A stretch of DNA of 64,000 nucleotides, taken from positions 1 through 64,000 of the forward strand of contig JAEZXR010000073.1 in the NCBI GenBank assembly GCA_023419605.1, given 5' to 3'. Below the pieces are notes generated by a model. It worked only from the letters and a program-made list of their open reading frames with translations, did not search any database and was not told where the DNA came from. The DNA is from Bacillota bacterium (GTDB lineage Bacteria > Bacillota > Clostridia > Acetivibrionales > JAEZXR01). Made by a program: the position numbers and the translations under genes. Of this stretch, positions 1 to 7,868 are shown in pieces; the first letter of the stretch is position 1, and every line of letters begins with the position of its first letter.

Positions 1-75
1 AACACGGCAGTTAAGCTTCTCAGTGCCGATGATACTTGGAGGGAAACCTCCCGGGAAAGTAGGTCGCTGCCAGAT
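1..75 (+). rRNA. rrf: 5S ribosomal RNA, 3' part
   Basis: The first 75 bases match the 3' two thirds of a bacterial 5S rRNA, including the loop region ending in GAACACGGCAGTTAAG-type sequence (the first G lies outside the window) and the closing GGTCGCTGCCAG. The 5' part lies left of the window, so an rRNA operon reading rightwards ends here. A strong terminator follows directly. Confidence 0.93.
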
Positions 76-82
76 TTATATC

Positions 83-116
83 AACCCGCTTTGGTAATTC
101 CAAAGTGGGTTGTTTT
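83..116 (+). terminator. Terminator of the rRNA operon
   Basis: A 12-bp stem (83-94 with 100-111, one G-T pair) with the loop TAATT is followed by TGTTTTATTA. This is a classical intrinsic terminator directly behind the 5S rRNA. Confidence 0.85.
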
Positions 117-147
117 ATTACTTAAAAATGCATAAGAGAGCAGTCTA

Positions 148-176
148 TTGAAAAAGCTTAGAATATAAAGTAAAAT
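148..176 (+). promoter_or_regulatory. Sigma-A-type promoter for the Fur-family gene
   Basis: TTGAAA (148-153) and TAAAAT (171-176) are separated by 17 bp. They lie about 40 bases ahead of the Fur-family start codon, and no other promoter-like pair stands out in the gap. Confidence 0.55.
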
Positions 177-214
177 AGATGCAAGTAGAGATAAAAAATT
201 AAAGGATGTATTCA

Positions 215-640
215 ATGAATAAAAATCATGGAGAAGAAAACATACTCACCCAAAAAGGCTTTAAAAATACAAAAGGACGCAAGGCCATCATCGATGTATT
301 GGAAAAAGTGGAGATGCCTGTGTCGGCAGAAGAGATTTTCTTGAAGTTAAAGGATATGGGGGTTTCTACAAACCTGTCTACCGTATATAGGACATTAGAG
401 CTTTTGGAGACAAAAGGATTGGTGAGCAAATCCCTGATTAATGAGGGAAAAGCAAGATTTGAACTGACGGGCGAGGGCCATCGGCATCATTTAGTTTGTA
501 CCGAATGTCAAAAAATCATTTCTATCGATACATGTCCAATCGAGCAGCTGGAAAATGAGGTGGGGAAGGAAACAAAGTTTTGTATAACGGGTCACCGGCT
601 GGAATTGTTCGGAATATGCCCTGAATGCCAGAAAAAATAA
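215..640 (+). CDS. zur: Fur-family metalloregulator, probably Zur
   Basis: A DNA-binding repressor of the Fur family, 141 residues. The N-terminal winged helix (about 15-75) is followed by the metal/dimerisation domain with HRHHLVC-TEC (His89, His91, His92, Cys95, Cys98) and a C-terminal CPEC pair (Cys135, Cys138) that would hold structural zinc. ATG 215 is chosen because AAAGGA lies 8 bases upstream; an in-frame ATG at 206 overlaps that ribosome site. The neighbouring zinc-type ABC importer and the palindrome between them suggest a zinc sensor. From sequence alone a PerR or Fur role is not excluded; PerR would normally be linked to oxidative-stress genes. Confidence 0.85.
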   Translation: MNKNHGEENILTQKGFKNTKGRKAIIDVLEKVEMPVSAEEIFLKLKDMGVSTNLSTVYRTLELLETKGLVSKSLINEGKARFELTGEGHRHHLVCTECQKIISIDTCPIEQLENEVGKETKFCITGHRLELFGICPECQKK

Positions 641-668
641 AAAAACTCTGAAACAGAGTTTTTTTATT
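641..668 (+). terminator. Terminator after the Fur-family gene
   Basis: The stem AAAACTCTG / CAGAGTTTT with an AAA loop is followed by a T run. It separates the regulator from the importer operon, which has its own promoter. Confidence 0.8.
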
Positions 669-685
669 TTTTCTTGTATTAGTTA

Positions 686-713
686 TTGACGTTTTGAGCA
701 GAGTATGTATAAT
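686..713 (+). promoter_or_regulatory. Sigma-A-type promoter of the znuACB operon
   Basis: TTGACG (686-691) and a perfect TATAAT (708-713) are 16 bp apart. Transcription would start near 720, inside the palindrome at 720-740, so a bound repressor would block it. Confidence 0.7.
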
Positions 714-719
714 AGAATT

Positions 720-740
720 AAATGCAAATGATTTGCATTT
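720..740 (+). promoter_or_regulatory. Perfect 9-3-9 palindrome, probable Zur operator
   Basis: AAATGCAAA-TGA-TTTGCATTT is a perfect inverted repeat lying 6 bp downstream of the -10 box of the importer promoter. Position, symmetry and the adjacent Fur-family gene make it the likely operator. The sequence resembles AT-rich Fur-superfamily boxes but is not identical to the Bacillus subtilis Zur box as I recall it. Confidence 0.65.
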
Positions 741-818
741 GAAATAAATATAAGCTCTGTTTAAAAATGAGACAAAAAGGAAATAATCGAGAACAAAGAG
801 CGAGTTAGGTGGTACGGA

Positions 819-1781
819 ATGAAAAAGTTTTTTTTAAGAATCTTAGGTGTGGCAGCTGCTATCGGATTGCTGGCAAGCGCAGGATGCAGCAGTAAATCTC
901 AAATGTCTACCAATGCAGGTGATGAGGGAAAGCTGGCGGTGTATACCAGTTTTTACACTATGTATGATTTTGCAAAGAAGATTGGCGGTGATAAAGTAAG
1001 TGTTTCGACTTTGGTGCCTCCGGGAACTGAGCCCCACGATTGGGAACCCAAGGTAAAAGATATCTCCAGACTGGAAAAGGCTCGTGTGTTTATTTATAAT
1101 GGTGCTGAGATGGAATCCTGGGTGGATAAGGTGCTGGGTTCATTAAAAAATAAGGATTTAATTGTTGTTGAAGCCTCTAAAGATATAAAGCTTATTGAAG
1201 GGGATCACCACGAAGAAGAGGGTAAAGACGATAAAAAGAAGGATGACCATGAAGAACATGGAAATGATCCTCATGTGTGGCTAAACCCCATGTACGCGAA
1301 AAGACAGATGGAAGTAATTAAGGATGCTTTGGTTTCCGCTGATCCCGGCAATAAGGAGTACTTTGAAAAGAATTTCGAAGATAACTCCAAAAAGCTTGAT
1401 GTGCTGGATAAGGAATATAAGGAGACCGTATCCAAATTCTCCAAAAAGGAAATCGTTGTAGCCCACCAAGCCTTCGGATACCTATGTGAGGCCTATGGAC
1501 TAACGCAAATCCCCATAGAAGGGCTGAGTGCCGATGCCGAGCCAACAGCAGCCAGAATGGTAGAGATTGCAAAGTTCGCCAGGGAGAATAAGGTAAAGGT
1601 AATATTTTTTGAAGAACTGGTAAGTCCCAAAGTAGCCCAAGCCATAGCAAAGGAAGTCGGGGCGGAAACGGATATGCTCAATCCCATTGAAGGGATTACA
1701 GATGAAGATGTAAAAGCAGGAAAAGAGTATTTTTCCGTAATGAGAGATAATCTGGAAGCTTTACGGAAAGCTCTGCAATAA
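819..1781 (+). CDS. znuA: Zinc ABC transporter substrate-binding lipoprotein
   Basis: The extracytoplasmic receptor that captures zinc (or manganese) and delivers it to ZnuBC. A lipoprotein signal peptide ends in the lipobox LASAGC (Cys23 lipidated). The cluster A-I fold is marked by the PHDWEPK segment, and a His/Asp/Glu-rich loop lies at about residues 128-150, a feature typical of zinc rather than manganese receptors. Conserved metal-ligand segments (DPHVWLNP, VAHQAFGYL, and the FEELVSP region) are present. At 320 residues it has normal family length. It is the first gene of a three-gene operon with znuC and znuB, downstream of the palindromic operator. Confidence 0.92.
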   Translation: MKKFFLRILGVAAAIGLLASAGCSSKSQMSTNAGDEGKLAVYTSFYTMYDFAKKIGGDKVSVSTLVPPGTEPHDWEPKVKDISRLEKARVFIYNGAEMESWVDKVLGSLKNKDLIVVEASKDIKLIEGDHHEEEGKDDKKKDDHEEHGNDPHVWLNPMYAKRQMEVIKDALVSADPGNKEYFEKNFEDNSKKLDVLDKEYKETVSKFSKKEIVVAHQAFGYLCEAYGLTQIPIEGLSADAEPTAARMVEIAKFARENKVKVIFFEELVSPKVAQAIAKEVGAETDMLNPIEGITDEDVKAGKEYFSVMRDNLEALRKALQ

Positions 1782-1839
1782 AAAAATTGCGTAAGAATGT
1801 TCGCTTCAGAGTTTTATAAGTAAAATAGGATGTGTGGGT

Positions 1840-2619
1840 ATGGAAAAAATCATTGAAGTTAAAAATGTTAACTTTGGATATGGTGAAAAACTGATATTAG
1901 AGAATATCAGTTTTTCTGTTGAGAAGAATGACTTTGTCGGGATCATCGGTCCTAATGGCTCGGGGAAGAGCACTTTAATCAAGCTGATTCTGGGAATGAT
2001 GACACCTGTTAGCGGGGACATTATGATACTCGGTGAGAACATCAAGAGGTTTAGCCAGTGGCAGAAGATCGGATATGTTTCCCAAAAGGCAAATGCTTTT
2101 AATACCAATTTTCCTGCAACGGTAGAAGAAGTCGTGGGAGCCAATCTGTATTCGAGAGTCGGACTGTTTAAAAGGCCTGGTAAAGAGCAGAGAAAGGAAA
2201 TTCACAGGGCTTTGGAGCTGGTCGGAATGCAGGACTTCAAACACAGCTTGATTGGAAATCTGTCGGGAGGGCAGCAGCAAAGGGTATTTATTGCCAGAGT
2301 ACTGGTGAGCCAGCCGGATATCATGTTTCTGGATGAACCGACGGTTGGAATCGATGCAAAATCTGAGGAGGCAGTCTACTGCTTGCTGGCAAAATTGAAC
2401 CGTGAGCTGGGAATCACGGTGGTTATGGTAACCCATGACATCAGCGCTGTGACTTCCCATGCCAATAAACTGGCTTGTATGGGTAATAAGGGAATATATA
2501 TACACGATCCGAAAGAAGGACTGACGGAGGAGTATCTATCAGAACTATATGGATATGGCGTTAAACTCCATGTTCATAAACATGATTGTGCAAATTGCAA
2601 AAGAAGAGAGGTTATATAG
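1840..2619 (+). CDS. znuC: Zinc ABC transporter ATP-binding protein
   Basis: The ATPase that drives import through ZnuB. Visible motifs are Walker A GPNGSGKST, the signature LSGGQQQR, Walker B MFLDEP and the switch histidine in VTHD. The protein ends in a short His/Cys-containing tail (HVHKHDCANCKRR), perhaps a metal-binding extension. ATG 1840 is preferred because AGGA lies 9 bases upstream; a GTG at 1834 is too close to it. It lies 58 bp after znuA and is followed after 2 bp by znuB, so one transcript is expected. Confidence 0.92.
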   Translation: MEKIIEVKNVNFGYGEKLILENISFSVEKNDFVGIIGPNGSGKSTLIKLILGMMTPVSGDIMILGENIKRFSQWQKIGYVSQKANAFNTNFPATVEEVVGANLYSRVGLFKRPGKEQRKEIHRALELVGMQDFKHSLIGNLSGGQQQRVFIARVLVSQPDIMFLDEPTVGIDAKSEEAVYCLLAKLNRELGITVVMVTHDISAVTSHANKLACMGNKGIYIHDPKEGLTEEYLSELYGYGVKLHVHKHDCANCKRREVI

Positions 2620-2621
2620 AC

Positions 2622-3458
2622 ATGCTTGAGATTTTTCAATCTGGTATTATGCAGAGAGCCTTTATCACCGGTATTTTGATTGCTATTATCACTCCTTGTA
2701 TTGGTGTTATCGTTGTATTAAAGAGGCTTTCGATGATCGGGGATTCACTGTCACATAACTCTCTTGCAGGAGTGGCAGCGGGGCTTGTGGCAGGTATAAA
2801 CCCAATTGTGGGAGCTGCTTTGTTCTCTGTCGCGGCTGCTTTTAGTATTGAAAAGATAAGAAAGTCCTTTCCTCAATACTCTGAGATTGCTATTGCTGTC
2901 ATAATGTCTACAGGAGTTGGGCTGGCAGGTATTTTATCCGGTTTTGCGAAGAATAGTGCTAATTTTAACAGCTATCTTTTTGGAAGCATTGTAGCAATCA
3001 GTGATTTTGAATTGATCCTGGTTATCGGGCTAAGCGCAGCAGTTTTACTGACTATCTTTCTTTTATTTAAGGAGCTTTTTTACATTACTTTTGACGAAGA
3101 ATCTGCCAGACTTGCAGGAGTGCCTGTAAAAGCTGTAAATTTCATTTTTACCTTGCTGACGGCGATTACTGTGTCGATATCGGCCAGAACGGTAGGAACC
3201 CTTGTTATATCGTCACTTATGGTGCTTCCCGTGGCTTCTGCAATGCAAATCGCACGGAGCTATAAGCAAACGGTAGCATATTCCATCGGGTTTGCGGTTG
3301 TTTCAACCATAATGGGTCTATTTATATCCTACTATGCGGATTTGCGGCCTGGTGGGACCATCGTACTGGTAGGTGTGGCAGCCCTGATCTGTACCCTGCT
3401 TTATAAAAATGTGTTGAAAAAGGCGCTGTTTCATAAAGCAGTGCGTGCAAATCTGTAA
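2622..3458 (+). CDS. znuB: Zinc ABC transporter permease
   Basis: The membrane channel subunit of the ABC-3 family, about 278 residues, with roughly eight hydrophobic helices. The start of the family pattern (RLSMIGDSLSHNSLAGVA) lies near residues 37-55, and the ISARTVGTLVISSLMVLP stretch lies in the second half. The start ATG 2622 follows AGAGAGG and comes directly after the znuC stop codon; translational coupling is likely. It is the last gene of the operon: the following inverted repeat with T-rich tail may terminate it. Confidence 0.92.
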   Translation: MLEIFQSGIMQRAFITGILIAIITPCIGVIVVLKRLSMIGDSLSHNSLAGVAAGLVAGINPIVGAALFSVAAAFSIEKIRKSFPQYSEIAIAVIMSTGVGLAGILSGFAKNSANFNSYLFGSIVAISDFELILVIGLSAAVLLTIFLLFKELFYITFDEESARLAGVPVKAVNFIFTLLTAITVSISARTVGTLVISSLMVLPVASAMQIARSYKQTVAYSIGFAVVSTIMGLFISYYADLRPGGTIVLVGVAALICTLLYKNVLKKALFHKAVRANL

Positions 3459-3473
3459 AAAATAATAATATTG

Positions 3474-3500
3474 TTAGCACTCTCCTTCAGAGAGTGCTAA
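3474..3500 (+). promoter_or_regulatory. CIRCE element (HrcA operator)
   Basis: TTAGCACTC, nine bases, then GAGTGCTAA: a perfect match to the CIRCE consensus bound by the heat-shock repressor HrcA. It lies 7 bp upstream of the -35 box of the htpG promoter. The repeat is followed by ATTTTTCTTG, so the same hairpin could also stop read-through from znuB. Confidence 0.93.
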
Positions 3501-3507
3501 ATTTTTC

Positions 3508-3537
3508 TTGACATCCTTTTTTATACAGTAGTAAAAT
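3508..3537 (+). promoter_or_regulatory. htpG promoter
   Basis: A consensus TTGACA (3508-3513) is followed after 18 bp by TAAAAT (3532-3537). It lies directly downstream of the CIRCE element, as expected for an HrcA-repressed gene. Confidence 0.7.
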
Positions 3538-3636
3538 ATAGTATGTAAAAAGTGCTGCTGCTGTCGGCGTATAAATTTGCTTATACAGGGAGTGGACAGC
3601 ATAAAAAGTACTGTAAATGAAATGGGAGGGTTACGA

Positions 3637-5520
3637 ATGCTACATGAGAATGGAAATATTTCCATACATACCGAGAATATTTTTCCTATAATAAAGAAAT
3701 GGCTGTATTCAGAGAAAGACATTTTTTTGCGCGAGTTGGTATCAAACTCCTGTGACGCAATCAGCAAGCTGAAAAAACTGGCTTCCATCGGAGAAGCAGA
3801 AGTGCCTGCCAATACAAAATATCAGGTTAGGGTGATGGTAAACAAAGAGAACAAAACTATCACCATTGAAGATAATGGGATAGGAATGACAGGCGAAGAG
3901 GTTAAGAAGTATATCAATCAGATTGCCTTTTCCGGAGCAAAGGATTTTGTTGAGAAATATAAGGATAAGACAGACGAAGGGCAAATCATCGGTCACTTCG
4001 GACTTGGATTTTATTCAGCCTTTATGGTGGCTGAGAAGGTGCAGATCGATACCCTTTCTTTCCAAGCAGGAGCCCAGGCTGTAAAATGGATAAGCAGCGG
4101 GGGAATGGATTATGAAATGGATATTTCAGACCGATCCGGCCGTGGAACAACCATCACTTTGTTTATGGCAGAAGACAGCCTGGAATTCCTTGATACGTTT
4201 AAAGTACGGGAAACCCTGGAGAAGTATTGCGCATTTATGCCTTTTGAGATCTATCTGGAGGATGCTGCTGCTAAAGATAAGACAGAAGAGAAGGAAGAAG
4301 AGAAAAAAGAGCCTGTGCCCCTTAATGATACAAACCCTCTGTGGCTGAAGAATCCAAAAGATTGTACGGACGAAGAGTATAAGGAATTCTACAGGAAGGT
4401 GTTCCATGATTTTAATGATCCGCTGTTTTGGATTCATTTGAATATGGATTATCCTTTTAACTTAAAAGGAATATTATACTTCCCGAAACTGAAACATGAG
4501 TTTGAAACCAACGAGGGTCAAATCAAGTTATTCTATAATCAGGTGTTTGTAGCGGATAATATCAAGGAAGTAATACCGGAATTCCTGATGCTTTTAAAGG
4601 GTGTGCTGGATTGTCCGGATCTCCCGCTGAATGTTTCCCGCAGCTTCCTGCAAAATGACGGCTATGTCAGTAAAATATCAACACATATTACCAAGAAGGT
4701 TGCGGACAAGCTTACAGCCCTCTTTGAGAATGAAAGAGACAATTATAACAAGTACTGGGATGATATAAATCCTTTCGTAAAGTATGGATGTTTGCGCGAA
4801 GCGAAGTTCTTTGACAAGGTAAAGGATATTGTAATTTACAAAACAACCCAGGACGATTACGTGACATTGAAGGATTATCTGGAGCGTAACAAGTCCAAGC
4901 ATGAAAACAAGGTGTTTTACGTTACGGATGAAAGACAGCAGTCCCAATATATAAAGATATTTAAAGAAAATGACATGGAAGCCATCATACTCAATACAAT
5001 GATTGACAATCACTTCATTTCTTTCCTTGAGACGAAGGAAAATGAAGTAAAGTTTACCCGGATTGATGCGGATTTGTCAGATAACCTGAAGGAAACCGCC
5101 AATGAAAATGAAACAGAGACCAAGGATATTGGAGAGAAGCTGGAAAAGCTTTTTAAGGACAGCTTGAACAATGATAAGCTGAAAATCCAGGTGGAAGCTC
5201 TCAAATCCGCGTCAGTACCCGGCATGGTTCTTCTTTCGGAGCAGTCCAGAAGAATGCAGGAAATGAGCAGGATGTTCGGCGGCATGAATATGATGGGAAT
5301 GTTCCCTGACGAGATTACGTTAGTCCTCAACAGAAACAATAATTTAATTCAGGCACTGCTGAAGATCAGCGATAGCGATGAACGGAAGGAAGACGTGAAA
5401 ATGATCTGTGAGCAGGTGCATGATTTGGCTATGATGAGTCACAAACCATTAGAGCCCGAAGCTATGAACCGGTTTATCGAAAGAAGCAATCAGATTTTAA
5501 GCCGGTTGGCCACTATATAA
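3637..5520 (+). CDS. htpG: Hsp90-type chaperone HtpG
   Basis: A cytosolic ATP-dependent chaperone, about 627 residues, normal for bacterial HtpG. The GHKL ATPase domain is first: ELVSNSCDAISKL with the ATP-binding Asn/Asp, DNGIGMT, and GHFGLGFYSAFM. The middle domain contains LNVSRSFLQND with the catalytic Arg region, followed by a C-terminal dimerisation domain with a Met-rich stretch. ATG 3637 follows GGGAGG by 7 bases; an upstream in-frame extension from 3577 has no such site and does not resemble the family. The CIRCE element makes HrcA control very likely, which differs from B. subtilis, where htpG is not in the HrcA regulon. Confidence 0.95.
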   Translation: MLHENGNISIHTENIFPIIKKWLYSEKDIFLRELVSNSCDAISKLKKLASIGEAEVPANTKYQVRVMVNKENKTITIEDNGIGMTGEEVKKYINQIAFSGAKDFVEKYKDKTDEGQIIGHFGLGFYSAFMVAEKVQIDTLSFQAGAQAVKWISSGGMDYEMDISDRSGRGTTITLFMAEDSLEFLDTFKVRETLEKYCAFMPFEIYLEDAAAKDKTEEKEEEKKEPVPLNDTNPLWLKNPKDCTDEEYKEFYRKVFHDFNDPLFWIHLNMDYPFNLKGILYFPKLKHEFETNEGQIKLFYNQVFVADNIKEVIPEFLMLLKGVLDCPDLPLNVSRSFLQNDGYVSKISTHITKKVADKLTALFENERDNYNKYWDDINPFVKYGCLREAKFFDKVKDIVIYKTTQDDYVTLKDYLERNKSKHENKVFYVTDERQQSQYIKIFKENDMEAIILNTMIDNHFISFLETKENEVKFTRIDADLSDNLKETANENETETKDIGEKLEKLFKDSLNNDKLKIQVEALKSASVPGMVLLSEQSRRMQEMSRMFGGMNMMGMFPDEITLVLNRNNNLIQALLKISDSDERKEDVKMICEQVHDLAMMSHKPLEPEAMNRFIERSNQILSRLATI

Positions 5521-5547
5521 ATTATAGGGATTCACCTGTTATATAAA

Positions 5548-5597
5548 TTTAAAGAGTATAAAGCTCACCTTGCAAGGTGAGCTTTATACTCTTTAAA
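5548..5597. terminator. Long perfect inverted repeat after htpG
   Basis: Two 24-base arms (5548-5571 and 5574-5597) are perfectly complementary around a 2-base centre. There is no clear T run on either side, so it is not a textbook terminator, but it is placed between htpG and the next gene and would end or protect the htpG transcript. Confidence 0.5.
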
Positions 5598-5773
5598 ACT
5601 TTAGAAGGATTTTGCCCGGAAATGTAGAATATTAAACTATCAGTACAATATACTTCGCCTGAGAACAAATCGACACAAAGCAGAGTGTAAAATGTACTTT
5701 TGCGCTATGCGGGAATAAGAGGAAATATGTTGCCGTGCGTATTCGTGCGATGAAACTATAAGTGGTGATATTT

Positions 5774-6298
5774 ATGCTCAGATTAAATATTGAAGACGAG
5801 TTTATACATTTTGTTGATATAAAGCGAGAGCAATTGCCTGAGATACTGGAATGGTATAACAACGTAAAAGAGTTCAAATATGCGACGGGAATTGATAAAC
5901 CCATTGACATGAAAGATCTGATTCGGAAGTATGAGGAAGTGGCGATCTGCAGCAGCGAGTTTTTTGTGGGAATCTATAGGAACGATGCGAAAAAGATGAT
6001 CGGCATATTGAAAGGAAGGCTGAAAAGCAGTGATCATCCGGTTGTATGGATTAGCTCCATTGCCATAGACCCCGGTATGCAGGGACAAGGCTATGGTGGA
6101 ATGGCACTGGAGCTGCTTTTGAAGTATTTCCGGCAGGTGAACCATATCAAGACTGTCTACATTTCGGTGGTAGAAGGAAATAATATCGGCATGCGGTTTT
6201 GGATAAAAAAAGGCTTTCAAATGATTAGAAAGATTGAAAAATACATGACCCTCGATGAACGTAAGCAAAGTGTATTCATAATGGCAAAACATATTTAA
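5774..6298 (+). CDS. GNAT family N-acetyltransferase
   Basis: An acetyl-CoA-dependent acyltransferase of about 174 residues with an unknown acceptor. The acetyl-CoA loop is visible as IAIDPGMQGQGYGGMALELL, followed by a VVEGNNIGMRFWIKKGFQ segment typical of motif B, where a conserved Asn-x-x-Gly-x-x-Phe-(Trp) pattern precedes the end of the fold. ATG 5774 is preferred over an in-frame GTG at 5762 because GGTGAT precedes it. The gene stands alone between htpG and a riboswitch-controlled gene; I see nothing that tells its substrate. Confidence 0.8.
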   Translation: MLRLNIEDEFIHFVDIKREQLPEILEWYNNVKEFKYATGIDKPIDMKDLIRKYEEVAICSSEFFVGIYRNDAKKMIGILKGRLKSSDHPVVWISSIAIDPGMQGQGYGGMALELLLKYFRQVNHIKTVYISVVEGNNIGMRFWIKKGFQMIRKIEKYMTLDERKQSVFIMAKHI

Positions 6299-6418
6299 TT
6301 ATGTTAACAATTTTTCGATTTTTTTATAAAATATAATATACGCAAGAAATAACGAATATATTATTACAAAGTGGTTAAAAATCGGTTAATAATTAATGTA
6401 AATTATTCCTCAGGAGGT

Positions 6419-6447
6419 TTGACAAACCATTTTTAGATAGGTATAAT
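6419..6447 (+). promoter_or_regulatory. Consensus promoter of the riboswitch transcript
   Basis: TTGACA (6419-6424), 17 bp, TATAAT (6442-6447): both boxes and the spacing match consensus. Transcription would start near 6454, just upstream of the c-di-AMP riboswitch. Confidence 0.85.
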
Positions 6448-6465
6448 GATTGGGAAATATAAAAA

Positions 6466-6657
6466 AATGCTGAATCTCCTTGAAAAAAGGAGTACGGAGG
6501 AACCAAATCAATGGGGTGAATCTGTTTCAAAGGCAACGAGAGGGAATTGCGGCAGAACAATGTCATAATTTCTTAGACTTACGGTGATGAACATTCAACT
6601 TTTGAAATCGTAGGGTGATCCTATTACCCGAGCCCGTCAGCTAACTTCGGAAGCAAT
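6466..6657 (+). promoter_or_regulatory. Cyclic di-AMP riboswitch (ydaO-yuaA type)
   Basis: The leader contains the hallmark blocks of the ydaO/yuaA RNA in order: CGGAGGAACCA (about 6495-6505), GGGGTGAAT (6513-6521), and CCCGAGCCCGTCAGCTAAC (6628-6646) followed by TTCGGAAGC. These RNAs bind c-di-AMP and usually turn off expression of wall hydrolases and osmolyte or potassium transporters. Here the regulated gene is an NlpC/P60 hydrolase that begins 17 bases after the aptamer. Confidence 0.88.
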
Positions 6658-6674
6658 AAATAGGAGGTTTCCAA

Positions 6675-7538
6675 ATGAAGAATATTAAGAAAGCACTTGT
6701 AAGTGCTAGTGTGTTTGCTGCTCTTATGGGATTACTGGGTACTTCAGTATATGCTAATGGGCAGGTTGGCGTTGTAACTGCCGATCTTTTGAACATTCGC
6801 TCCGGAGCAAACACAAATTCAGATGTTTTGGCTCAATTAACAAGGGACGCACAGGTTAATGTTATTGAAAGCACCGACGGTTGGTACAAAGTAAGCACCG
6901 GCAACCTCTCAGGTTGGGTATCGGGCCAGTATTTGTCTGTTTCTTCCGGTACCGTAAAAGGTACAGTAACGGGAAATAATGTCAATGTCAGGACCGGTCC
7001 TGGAAAAGGATATGACGTTGTAGTTTCAGTCAATACCGAAGGGGTTGAAGTGCTGGATACTTCCGGAGATTGGTATAAGGTTAGATTTTCATCCGGAACT
7101 GAAGGCTGGGTTTATGGTGACTATGTCTCCACAGGCGGTTCGGTAGTGTCCAGGGGAGAGTCTCTTGGAAATAAGATGATTGACTATGCACAAAAGTTCC
7201 TTGGGGTAAGGTACGTGTGGGGAGGTAGCTCCTCAAGCGGGTTTGATTGTTCGGGCTTTGTTAAAGCGGTGTACAACAATTTTGGAATTGACATCAATAG
7301 AGTAGCTGCAGATCAAGCAACACAGGGTACATACGTAAGTACTTCAAACCTGAGGGTTGGTGATCTCCTGTTTTTCGATACAGACGGTGGCAAGAATTAT
7401 ATTAATCATGTAGGTATCTATATGGGAAATGGCAGGTTTATTCATGCTTCATCCGGCGCAGGTAAGGTCGTAACCGACAGCTTATGGGGAGGATTTTACG
7501 AAAAAAGTTATATGACAGCTAGAACATTCACTCGTTAG
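6675..7538 (+). CDS. Secreted SH3 / NlpC-P60 cell wall hydrolase
   Basis: A secreted peptidoglycan endopeptidase, 287 residues. A Sec signal peptide (about 1-28, ending VYANG) is followed by two bacterial SH3 domains (about 29-90 and 92-152) for wall binding. The C-terminal NlpC/P60 domain has the catalytic Cys in FDCSGFVKAV, the His in NHVGIYMGNGRF, and a further His in FIHASS. It would cleave stem peptides of the wall. The start follows AGGAGG. It is transcribed alone, between the c-di-AMP riboswitch and a strong terminator, so wall turnover appears tied to c-di-AMP level. Confidence 0.92.
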   Translation: MKNIKKALVSASVFAALMGLLGTSVYANGQVGVVTADLLNIRSGANTNSDVLAQLTRDAQVNVIESTDGWYKVSTGNLSGWVSGQYLSVSSGTVKGTVTGNNVNVRTGPGKGYDVVVSVNTEGVEVLDTSGDWYKVRFSSGTEGWVYGDYVSTGGSVVSRGESLGNKMIDYAQKFLGVRYVWGGSSSSGFDCSGFVKAVYNNFGIDINRVAADQATQGTYVSTSNLRVGDLLFFDTDGGKNYINHVGIYMGNGRFIHASSGAGKVVTDSLWGGFYEKSYMTARTFTR

Positions 7539-7551
7539 CCGTATTAATGAT

Positions 7552-7580
7552 GCGCTCCTTGAATAAGGGGCGCTTTTTTA
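7552..7580 (+). terminator. Terminator after the wall hydrolase
   Basis: GCGCTCCTT (7552-7560), loop GAAT, AAGGGGCGC (7565-7573), then six T. An intrinsic terminator. Confidence 0.85.
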
Positions 7581-7806
7581 TGCGCGTGCCAACTTTTCCT
7601 CATACTTTGGAAAGGCACATGCGCAAACAAAAGTGGCAAAGCCGCCTTTGTTCATGCTAAGGAAATTATGGTTTTCAATTTCCCTGGCATGGGGTTGGCA
7701 AAGGGGATTCCCCTTGCCGTTTCAGGGGGGTGCTCAGGAGCGTTAGCTCCGTCGAAGGGGACCTAGGGTCCCATAGCGAAGAACAAAGTGCGGTAGCATT
7801 TTGTTC
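7581..7806. repeat. Hairpin-rich spacer of unknown function
   Basis: This 226-bp stretch before comEC has no plausible gene but is packed with inverted repeats: TGCGC..GCGCA with an inner TTTCC/GGAAA pair (7581-7624), AACAAA..TTTGTT, CATGC..GCATG with GGAAATT/AATTTCC inside, GGCAAAGGGG/CCCCTTGCC (about 7697-7718), GGAGC/GCTCC, GGGACC/GGGTCCC, and GAACAAA/TTTGTTC (7781-7806). The segment 7691-7718 recurs with 24 of 28 matches at 45,082-45,109. It may be a decayed mobile element or a structured RNA. Confidence 0.5.
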
Positions 7807-7868
7807 TATTCAATAAATAAGAGGAGGAATAGGAGATAAAACTTGTAGAAGCAGTTATTGGCAGGCCT

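Noticed and set aside
5783..6292. 169-residue minus-strand frame opposite the acetyltransferase
   Set aside because: The forward frame has clear GNAT motifs; the reverse frame has none and no start signal.
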